Shown in pieces: positions 1-4,892 of a stretch of 6,306 bases of DNA. The stretch covers positions 1-6,306 of the forward strand of contig JAAFHG010000237.1 in the NCBI GenBank assembly GCA_013297585.1, read 5' to 3'. The notes beneath the pieces are model-generated. The model saw only the letters and a list, made by a program, of their open reading frames with translations. It was not told the DNA's origin and did not search any database. Position 1 is the stretch's first letter; every line of letters starts with the position of its first letter. The position numbers were made by a program, and so were the translations under genes. This DNA comes from Chitinophagales bacterium (lineage in GTDB: Bacteria > Bacteroidota > Bacteroidia > Chitinophagales > Chitinophagaceae).

Positions 1-117
1 CCATTCATTACAGCCGCATAATACGGCACATATTGAAAGTCCGATGATATCTGTTAAAGAATGTAGTTTACTGCGTTCTATCCGTGGGTCTGTCAAACTC
101 GAAAAAAAAGATAGCAT
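1..117 (-). CDS. ISAs1-family (H-repeat-associated) transposase, N-terminus only
   Basis: A minus-strand reading frame starts at ATG (117-115) and is open to the window edge, giving 39 residues. They read MLSFFSSLTDPRIERSKLHS, followed by LTDIIGLSICAVLCGCNEW. The pattern DPR-x-x-R-x-x-LHxLxDI, then a hydrophobic helix ending CAVLCG-x-x-x-W, is the signature of the DDE_Tnp_1-associated N-terminal domain of ISAs1/H-repeat transposases. These are DDE enzymes of usually about 370-400 residues that cut and rejoin the IS ends. The catalytic DDE part lies outside the window, so intactness cannot be judged. This is the only in-frame ATG: the frame is open upstream to about base 249 but has no other ATG. 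An opposite-strand open frame (2-163) overlaps it and is treated as a shadow. Recognition is by motif, without a database search. Confidence 0.78.
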   Translation of the reverse strand, partial: MLSFFSSLTDPRIERSKLHSLTDIIGLSICAVLCGCNEW

Positions 118-191
118 AGACGTTTTATATCTAAAACGATCTTTTAGGATTAACAAGTATTGAAAAAATAAATTTAGATGCGTTTGCCCTG
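1..191 (-). mobile_element. End of an ISAs1-family insertion sequence, extends off the left edge
   Basis: The minus-strand transposase start (117 down to 1) identifies the element. Its 5' end should lie a short distance upstream of that start. I place the outer boundary near base 191, because the minus strand there reads CAGGGCAAACGCATCTAA, a GC-richer block that looks like a terminal inverted repeat before the AT-rich leader. This boundary is inferred: the other end of the element is outside the window, so the inverted repeat cannot be matched. Bases 192-199 would be one copy of an 8-bp target duplication if the boundary is right. Bases 192-203 also form a small dyad, ATGTT-gt-AACAT. The element sits about 80 bases upstream of the outer-membrane protein gene and is oriented away from it. 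Confidence 0.55.
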
Positions 192-269
192 ATGTTGTAA
201 CATGAATGGATAAAATCAAAAAACAATTTGTTAATTTGCAATAACATCAACCACCAACAACTATCGTTT

Positions 270-1337
270 ATGAAAAAAATTACCTTTTTAACCTTATTTG
301 CTTGCACAACATTTATTGCACAAGCGCAAGATTTTGGATCAATAGTAGCGGCTTCATTACCCGATGCAAATAAGTATGCGACTGAGTATATGCGTCCATT
401 TGGCGAAAGTGAAATTTACAACTTATCTCGTGGCTGGTTTAGCACCGCTAGAACACACAAATTTTTAGGGTTCGATTTATCAGTAAGTGGCCAATTTGCC
501 TTAATTCCATCTGGCAAAGAGAGTTTTACTTTTAGAAATTCAGACTACAGTTCGCTTAAACTTTCTGGCACAACTGCAACATCTGCTACCTTGCCTACAT
601 TCATGGGCGGCGCTACAAATCAGCAAATTACAGCAACTACTTCAACCACTGTTAGTGGTGTACCTGTTACTGCAACCACCACAATTACAGCACCAGGCGG
701 TATTGGCGATGATTTAAAAAAGAACTTATCGTTTTTGCCACTAGCATCGCCATTACCTGTAGCCCAAATAGGTGTTGGCTTGTTTAAACGTACCGATTTA
801 AAAGTGCGTTATTTTCCTAAAACTAGCTTCGATAATATTGAAGTTGGTGTAATGGGTGTTGCGTTGCAACATGAGTTTTCTAACTATTTGCCATTTATTA
901 AAAAAGTACCGTTTTTACATATTTCAGGATTAGTAGGCTATACTAAATCTACAGCTTCTTACAAGCCAGTATTTAACTCAGGCAGTTCGGTACAAAACCC
1001 AAAAGGTAACGCTATTGCAGATTTTGATATTTCTGCATTAACGGTTCAAGGTATTGTATCTGCTAAGTTTGCGTTTCTTGAATTATACACTTCCGTAGGT
1101 TATATCAGCGGCAAATCTAACCTTAGCCTAAAAGGTGATTACACCACAACATACCAAACCATTGCTGGCCCACAAACAGTTAATGTTACTGACCCTGTAG
1201 CGCTTGGCTATAAAGCGAGTGGCGTTACCAATACCTGGGGCGCAAGAGTTAATATCTTTTTCTTTAAAGTTTATGCAGATTATACGTTTGCTACTTACAA
1301 TGGCGCATCTATTGGTGCTGCTTTTTCTTTTAGGTAA
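270..1337 (+). CDS. DUF6588-type outer-membrane beta-barrel protein
   Basis: The protein is 355 residues. The ATG at 270 is chosen over an in-frame TTG at 228 because it starts a clean signal peptide: MKK, a hydrophobic core, then AQAQ, with cleavage expected near residue 20. The mature N-terminus holds the block DANKYATEYMRPFGESEIYN followed by RGWFSTARTHKFLGFDL (about residues 32-70), which I associate with DUF6588, a Bacteroidota family of predicted outer-membrane proteins of unknown function. Alternating strands run to the end (for example ELYTSVGYIS and FFKVYADYTF), and the protein finishes with an amphipathic strand ending FSFR, as expected for a barrel recognised by the BAM machinery. 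Residues about 95-142 are very rich in Thr and Ser and probably form a long surface loop. The gene stands alone: the IS end lies about 80 bases upstream and a strong terminator lies about 50 bases downstream. No ligand or transport role can be assigned. Confidence 0.75.
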   Translation: MKKITFLTLFACTTFIAQAQDFGSIVAASLPDANKYATEYMRPFGESEIYNLSRGWFSTARTHKFLGFDLSVSGQFALIPSGKESFTFRNSDYSSLKLSGTTATSATLPTFMGGATNQQITATTSTTVSGVPVTATTTITAPGGIGDDLKKNLSFLPLASPLPVAQIGVGLFKRTDLKVRYFPKTSFDNIEVGVMGVALQHEFSNYLPFIKKVPFLHISGLVGYTKSTASYKPVFNSGSSVQNPKGNAIADFDISALTVQGIVSAKFAFLELYTSVGYISGKSNLSLKGDYTTTYQTIAGPQTVNVTDPVALGYKASGVTNTWGARVNIFFFKVYADYTFATYNGASIGAAFSFR

Positions 1338-1387
1338 GGTGATTTGGCTAGAAGATTTTAGTTTTTTTAAAAATTAAACCAAAAAAC

Positions 1388-1424
1388 AAAAATGCATAAA
1401 CGTCTTATCGTTTATGCATTTTTT
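1388..1424. terminator. Strong bidirectional intrinsic terminator hairpin
   Basis: A perfect 15-bp stem (1388-1402 with 1409-1423) encloses the six-base loop TCTTAT. The core arms are ATGCATAAACG and CGTTTATGCAT. The stem runs into a T tract on the plus strand (1419-1424) and an A tract on the left, so it can act in both directions. It is well placed to end the OMP transcript, whose stop is at 1337. Only 12 bases separate it from the DUF3800 start codon, which raises the possibility that it also regulates that gene. An in-frame ATG at 1392 lies inside the left arm and would add 15 residues to DUF3800; I reject that start because it is part of the hairpin. Confidence 0.85.
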
Positions 1425-1440
1425 ATAAATTCATGCATGA
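1415..1440 (+). repeat. Left copy of an imperfect direct repeat flanking the DUF3800 gene
   Basis: This block runs from TGCATTTTTT to GCATGA and aligns with 2296-2320 at 21 of 25 positions plus one single-base gap. It overlaps the right arm of the terminator and the DUF3800 start codon. The sequence is AT-rich, so chance similarity is possible. Confidence 0.35.
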
Positions 1441-1441
1441 A
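1430..1441. promoter_or_regulatory. 12-bp perfect palindrome covering the DUF3800 start codon
   Basis: TTCATGCATGAA is its own reverse complement and contains the ATG at 1437-1439. A protein binding here could repress the gene, or the RNA could form a small hairpin hiding the start. One perfect 12-mer palindrome is expected by chance in a window this size, so function is only suggested by the position. Confidence 0.25.
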
Positions 1442-2168
1442 GCATTATCTATTTATTGATGAAAGTGGTGATCATGGCTTGGCAAAACTAAATCATGACT
1501 TTCCAGTATTTTTATTGTGCGGTGTTTTGGTAAATGAAATTGACTATGAGAATATTAGGCAGTCAATAAATACTTTGAAGCAATCTATTTGGGGTAATAA
1601 GGACGCTATTTTACATTCAAGGGATATTCGTAAATGTGAAAAGGAATTTCAAAAATTATTTGATTTAGAGTTAAAGAAGTATTTCTATAAAGAATTAAAC
1701 AACATTATTTCAAATTCACCTTACAACATCATTGCTTCTGCAATCAAGAAAAAAGATTTCATCCAAAAATTTGGTAAACTTCATGATGATATTTATGAGA
1801 TTGCTTTATCGTTCGTAATAGAACAAGCGATTATTGCCTTACAAAATATTAGTCCAAAATCTGAATTATCAATCATTATTGAAAAAAGAGGTAAAAAAGA
1901 AGACAAACAATTAGAAACGCATTTTCAAAAAATTATTGGAGTTGGCACTGGTTTGTTATCAGCCAAGCAATTAAATCAGTTTAATATTTCCTTCACTTTT
2001 AAAGATAAAAAAGATAATATTAATGGGCTACAATTAGCCGACTTGGTGGCTTATCCTATTGCAAAATATATAATTGAACCAAATAGAGCAAACCCAGCTT
2101 TTGATGTTTTGGAAGGGAAAATTTATAAAAATAACGATATTGTTGAAGGTTTGCGACTATATCCATAA
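1437..2168 (+). CDS. DUF3800 domain protein, RNase H-like fold
   Basis: The protein is 243 residues, a usual length for DUF3800. The family signature is clear: an N-terminal strand MKHYLFIDESGDHG with D8-E9-S10-G11, the block LHSRDIRK at 59-66, an acidic strand SIIIEKRG with E149, and C-terminal GLQLADLVAYPIAKYI with Q199 and D202. D8, E149 and D202 are plausible acidic metal-binding residues of an RNase H-like fold; this is inference from the fold. The family's biochemical function is largely unknown. Members occur often in accessory regions and near phage-defence genes, but this copy has no partner gene beside it. The start at 1437 gives the expected N-terminus, and the upstream ATG at 1392 lies in the terminator. 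No Shine-Dalgarno is visible. GC is about 30 % by eye, lower than tex at about 40 %, which is compatible with transfer. No signal peptide is seen, so it is probably cytoplasmic. Confidence 0.85.
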   Translation: MKHYLFIDESGDHGLAKLNHDFPVFLLCGVLVNEIDYENIRQSINTLKQSIWGNKDAILHSRDIRKCEKEFQKLFDLELKKYFYKELNNIISNSPYNIIASAIKKKDFIQKFGKLHDDIYEIALSFVIEQAIIALQNISPKSELSIIIEKRGKKEDKQLETHFQKIIGVGTGLLSAKQLNQFNISFTFKDKKDNINGLQLADLVAYPIAKYIIEPNRANPAFDVLEGKIYKNNDIVEGLRLYP

Positions 2169-2196
2169 AAATAAAAAGTCAAGAACTAGTCTTGAC
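2169..2196 (-). terminator. Intrinsic terminator reading leftward
   Basis: On the minus strand, GTCAAGA-CTAGT-TCTTGAC forms a 7-bp stem (2196-2190 with 2184-2178) with a five-base loop. It is followed by TTTTTATTTTT (2177-2167), a classic terminator tail. On the plus strand the same stem lacks a good T tract, so it serves minus-strand transcription best. That could be read-through from tex, or a short transcript starting in the spacer. The tail touches the DUF3800 stop codon. Confidence 0.65.
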
Positions 2197-2204
2197 CTTC
2201 TATC

Positions 2205-2223
2205 GATCGGGGACGCCCCGGTC
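2205..2223. other. GC-rich stem-loop in an AT-rich spacer
   Basis: GATCGGGG-ACG-CCCCGGTC forms an 8-bp stem with one G-T pair and a three-base loop. It is far richer in GC than its surroundings. No T tract follows on either strand, so it is not a typical terminator. It could be part of a small RNA, an mRNA-end stabiliser or a REP-like dispersed repeat. Confidence 0.5.
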
Positions 2224-2245
2224 CTAATATTTTGCATACGCTGTA

Positions 2246-2272
2246 CAAATATAGTTACAATTTGCAAACAAA
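2246..2272 (-). promoter_or_regulatory. Possible Bacteroidota-type promoter for a leftward transcript
   Basis: The minus strand has TATATTTG at 2253-2246, an exact match to the -7 consensus TAnnTTTG. TTTG at 2272-2269 could be the -33 box, but the gap is only 15 bases, against about 17-23 expected, so the match is imperfect. An inverted repeat, GTTACA (2254-2259) with TGTAAC (2276-2281), spans the region between the boxes and could be an operator. Confidence 0.3.
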
Positions 2273-2295
2273 ATATGTAACCACAAATTTATTAT

Positions 2296-2320
2296 TGCAT
2301 TTTTATAGATACATGTATAA
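2296..2320 (+). repeat. Right copy of an imperfect direct repeat flanking the DUF3800 gene
   Basis: This block runs from TGCATTTTT to GTATAA and aligns with 1415-1440. It contains its own 10-bp palindrome, ATACATGTAT (2309-2318), at the position matching the palindrome over the DUF3800 start. The two copies are 881 bases apart and bracket the gene. This may be a cassette boundary or a chance AT-rich match. Confidence 0.35.
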
Positions 2321-2352
2321 GTAGGCGTATTTTATGTCCATGAGTCTACATT

Positions 2353-2382
2353 AAAAAAAAACGTTCCCTACTTTCCAAAACG
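2353..2382 (-). terminator. Weak terminator-like signal at the end of tex
   Basis: On the minus strand a CGTT/AACG pairing (2382-2379 with 2365-2362), extendable by one G-U pair, encloses the tex stop codon and is followed by nine T residues (2361-2353). The stem is short and the loop long, so termination here would be inefficient. The better leftward terminator is at 2169-2196. Confidence 0.25.
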
Positions 2383-4617
2383 CTTCTTCAACAAACTCAA
2401 AGCATCGTTCATGTTCATGTTGCTCATGTCTTCAGCTTTTGGTGCTGGTTTGTTGCTTGCACCTTGACCCTTGAAACCTGATGATTTTCTTGCTGGCGCT
2501 TCTTGCGTTTGCTTAATAGATAAAGCAATACGCTTACGAGCAATATCTACTTCTAAAATCTTCACTTGCACTTTATCATTCAGTTTTAAAACTTCGTTAG
2601 GGTCTGTAATGTATTGATGCGAAATTTCGCTTACATGCACCAAACCATCTTGCTTTACACCAATATCTATAAACGCACCAAAACGTGTAATATTTGTTAC
2701 CACACCTGGCACTACCATACCTTCTTTGGCGTCTTCAATTTTAAATATTTGGGCAAATTCAAATTGCTCTAATTCGCTACGTGGGTCAAGGCCAGGTTTG
2801 TTTAATTCTTTCAATAAATCCTGAACGGTAACTACCCCTATTTGCTCGGTTACATACTTTTTCGGCTCTACGGTTTTTAGCAAAGTTTCATTACCAATTA
2901 ACGCCTTCACGTCAACACTTAAATCAGTCGCAATTTGCTTTACTATACTGTATGCTTCTGGGTGAACAGCACTTTCGTCTAAAAGATTGTCGCCATTTTT
3001 TATACGTAAGAAACCTGCACATTGCTCAAATGCTTTGCCGCCAAGGCGTGGTACTTTTAGCAGCTGACTTCTATCGGTAAATTTACCAATTTCATTACGA
3101 TATTTAATAATATTTTCTGCCAAACTTGGCCCAATCCCACTTACATAACTTAGCAATTGTTTGCTGGCTGTGTTAATGTTAACCCCAACTTGGTTTACAC
3201 AACTCATTACGGTTTGGTCTAGCCTTTCTTTTAAGCGAAACTGGTTTACATCGTGTTGATACTGACCGACACCAATACTTTTAGGATCCAACTTTACCAA
3301 CTCAGCCAATGGATCCATTAATCTACGACCAATGCTTACCGAACCACGAACGGTAATGTCATAATCTGGAAATTCTTCTCTTGCAATTTCAGATGCAGAA
3401 TAAATAGAAGCACCATCTTCATTTACCAAAAACACAGGTAAACCCAAGTTTAGCGATTTAATAAAACCTTCGGTTTCTCTACCTGCTGTACCATCACCAA
3501 TGGCAATTGTTTCAATATTGTATTTACTTACCAAATGCTTAATGGTATAGCTAGCTTCGGTTTGTTTGTTGCCTTCGTGTATGTAAATTAAATCGGTAGC
3601 TTGTAATGCACCTTGCTCATCTAAACACACAATTTTACAACCCGTTCTATAACCTGGGTCGATAGCTAAAACTCGCTTACTACCTAATGGCGAACTCAAC
3701 AATAATTGCTTTAAATTTTCTGCAAAAACGGTGATTGCTTCTTCATCAGCTTTGGTTTTTAATGCCGTTCTAAACTCAGTTTCTAAGCTAGGTTGTAGTA
3801 AGCGTTTGTAAGCATCTTTGATGGCTTTTTTCACTTGTTCAACTGAGCTATTTAGGCTACCAGTAATATAAATATCTTCTACTAATTCAATCGCTTCCTC
3901 TTCTACAGGCGAAATACTCATACGTAAAAAGCCTTCTAGAAAACCACGTAAAATAGCTAGTATTCTATGCGAAGGAATTTTATGAATTGGCTCACTAAAG
4001 TCAAAATAGTCTTTGTATTTAGCCGCTTCGGTTTCTTTGTCTGCCAATACTTTACTTTGTAGCAAAGCAGTGTCTTCAAAGCATTTACGCAACTTAGCAC
4101 GTACGGTAGCATCTTCATTTACTTGCTCGGCTATAATATCTCTAGCGCCTTGCAAAGCATCTTCTGCGCTAGCAACAATGTCGTTAATAAAAGCTTTCGC
4201 TTCTTCTACAATGTCAATGTCTTTTTGTTCAAGTAGTAAAACAGACAATGGTTCTAAACCATTTTCACGTGCTATTTGCGCCTTTGTTCTACGTTTAGGT
4301 TTGTATGGCAGGTAAATATCTTCAAGCTCAGTAATAGTAAGCGCTTTATCAATTTTTGCTTGTAGTTCTTCCGTCATTTTACCTTGCTCGGTAATCGTCT
4401 TTTCAATAAACGCTTTACGTTCTGCAAACTCTTTCAGCACTTTCGCTTCGTCTTGTATCTGCTGCACCTGCACCTCATCTAATGAGCCGGTAGCATCTTT
4501 ACGATAACGCGCAATAAACGGTATGGTAGAACCTTCGGCCAATAAAGCCAAAACGGTAGCAACTTGGGTGGGTTTAATGTTTAGCTTAGAGGCAATCACT
4601 GAATCGAACTGGTTCAT
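2368..4617 (-). CDS. tex: Tex family RNA-binding transcription accessory protein
   Basis: The protein is 749 residues, close to the usual 720-785 for Tex/YhgF, and complete. Domain order is typical. A helical N-terminal Tex region (about 1-300) includes STIPFIARYRKDATGSLDE. A YqgF-like RNase H-fold domain (about 312-440) follows, with AIDPGYRTG (D320), NEDGASIYSASE (399-410, E400) and RRLMDPLAEL (D435). Next is the conserved DPKSIGVGQYQHDV (444-457), then a helix-hairpin-helix region (about 485-540, with SGIGPSLAENI and VPRLGGKAFEQ). An S1 RNA-binding domain (about 631-702) has VTNITRFGAFIDIG and DGLVHVSEIS. The tail at 703-749 is Lys/Pro/Asn/Met-rich. Homologues bind nucleic acid and associate with transcription and translation; they influence expression of virulence genes in some pathogens and act in the cytoplasm. 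The gene is a single unit with its own likely promoter near 4650 and ends in TAG. Confidence 0.96.
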   Translation of the reverse strand: MNQFDSVIASKLNIKPTQVATVLALLAEGSTIPFIARYRKDATGSLDEVQVQQIQDEAKVLKEFAERKAFIEKTITEQGKMTEELQAKIDKALTITELEDIYLPYKPKRRTKAQIARENGLEPLSVLLLEQKDIDIVEEAKAFINDIVASAEDALQGARDIIAEQVNEDATVRAKLRKCFEDTALLQSKVLADKETEAAKYKDYFDFSEPIHKIPSHRILAILRGFLEGFLRMSISPVEEEAIELVEDIYITGSLNSSVEQVKKAIKDAYKRLLQPSLETEFRTALKTKADEEAITVFAENLKQLLLSSPLGSKRVLAIDPGYRTGCKIVCLDEQGALQATDLIYIHEGNKQTEASYTIKHLVSKYNIETIAIGDGTAGRETEGFIKSLNLGLPVFLVNEDGASIYSASEIAREEFPDYDITVRGSVSIGRRLMDPLAELVKLDPKSIGVGQYQHDVNQFRLKERLDQTVMSCVNQVGVNINTASKQLLSYVSGIGPSLAENIIKYRNEIGKFTDRSQLLKVPRLGGKAFEQCAGFLRIKNGDNLLDESAVHPEAYSIVKQIATDLSVDVKALIGNETLLKTVEPKKYVTEQIGVVTVQDLLKELNKPGLDPRSELEQFEFAQIFKIEDAKEGMVVPGVVTNITRFGAFIDIGVKQDGLVHVSEISHQYITDPNEVLKLNDKVQVKILEVDIARKRIALSIKQTQEAPARKSSGFKGQGASNKPAPKAEDMSNMNMNDALSLLKKRFGK

Positions 4618-4646
4618 ATTTTTTCTCGCATTTTATAATAGGGCGG

Positions 4647-4673
4647 CGAAAGTAATTGGATATGCTAAAACAA
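4647..4673 (-). promoter_or_regulatory. Likely tex promoter of Bacteroidota type
   Basis: The minus strand reads TACTTTCG at 4654-4647, matching TAnnTTTG at all but one position. The GC-rich CCGCCC follows, as is common just after the -7 box in this phylum. TTG at 4673-4671 is 16 bases upstream, slightly short of the usual 17-23. A transcript starting near 4640 would have a leader of about 25 nt before the tex ATG at 4617. Confidence 0.5.
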
Positions 4674-4718
4674 TCTTTAGTATCTATTTAGTGTGTAAAA
4701 CTTTTTAAAGAACCTACT

Positions 4719-4768
4719 AAATGCCTAGGCTAAAAGTATGCTAGGAAAAGCCATTTGCTAGCTAAATG
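4719..4768. promoter_or_regulatory. Cluster of CTAG repeats with alternative hairpins
   Basis: CTAG occurs three times at near-regular spacing (4725, 4741, 4758), within GCCTAGGC, GCTAGG and GCTAGC. AAATG (4719-4723), CATTT (4752-4756) and AAATG (4764-4768) allow two mutually exclusive stems. The first stem is reinforced by CCTAG (4724-4728) pairing with CTAGG (4741-4745). It lies in the divergent spacer between tex and the secreted protein pair, so it could be a set of regulator sites or an RNA switch. Function is inferred only from this pattern. Confidence 0.3.
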
Positions 4769-4779
4769 AAGTACCTTGT

Positions 4780-4794
4780 TTTAACGCCGTTAAA
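4780..4794. promoter_or_regulatory. 15-base operator-like palindrome upstream of the tandem secreted genes
   Basis: TTTAACG-C-CGTTAAA has perfect 7-bp arms around one base. As RNA it would form a six-pair stem with a GCC loop, and ACC (4773-4775) with GGT (4795-4797) can extend it past a bulge. It ends about 100 bases before the ATG at 4893. No T tract follows, so it is more like a DNA-binding site than a terminator. I found no exact TAnnTTTG promoter for the downstream genes. Confidence 0.35.
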
Positions 4795-4892
4795 GGTGAG
4801 AATACAACTATGTGAATAATTGGCACGGTTTTAAATAATTTTTTGAAGGCTTCGCCTAATTTTAATTAACCCTTACCTAAACCCTTGCTATT

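Larger units (their letters stand above)
2169..2240 (-). ncRNA. Candidate small RNA of about 70 nt with two hairpins
   Basis: The minus strand holds, in order, an exact TAnnTTTG match (2253-2246), a short unpaired stretch, a GC-rich hairpin (2223-2205) and an intrinsic terminator (2196-2169). That is the architecture of a short structured transcript starting near 2240. It would converge on the 3' end of the DUF3800 mRNA. No open reading frame of note lies within it, and I do not recognise it as a known RNA family. It might instead be the 3' untranslated region of tex, or a REP-like repeat next to a terminator. Confidence 0.3.

Noticed and set aside
2..163. Plus-strand open frame ending in TGA at 161-163, which looked like the tail of an upstream gene
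   Set aside because: The opposite strand encodes a recognisable ISAs1 transposase N-terminus over the same bases, so this frame is an antisense shadow.
228..269. TTG start adding 14 residues to the outer-membrane protein
   Set aside because: The added residues are polar and would bury the signal peptide; ATG 270 starts it cleanly with MKK.
364..695. Thr/Ser-rich stretch of the outer-membrane protein as a possible separate repeat domain
   Set aside because: No regular repeat unit; it fits a long surface loop of a beta-barrel.
1392..1436. ATG start adding 15 residues to the DUF3800 protein
   Set aside because: These codons are the terminator hairpin itself, and the family N-terminus begins at ATG 1437.
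2074..2280. 68-codon plus-strand open frame overlapping the DUF3800 3' end
   Set aside because: It lies mostly in a second frame of DUF3800 and then crosses two hairpins; no domain, no start signal.
4013..4315. 100-codon plus-strand open frame inside tex
   Set aside because: Antisense to a well-conserved part of tex, with a Ser/Ala/Leu-rich composition typical of a shadow frame.
4523..4708. 61-codon plus-strand open frame over the tex start and its promoter
   Set aside because: Antisense to the tex N-terminus and its promoter region; no family resemblance.
4847..4857. Small stem AGGC-TTC-GCCT before the first secreted gene
   Set aside because: Only four pairs and followed by AATTTTAATT, not a clean T tract; too weak to call a terminator.
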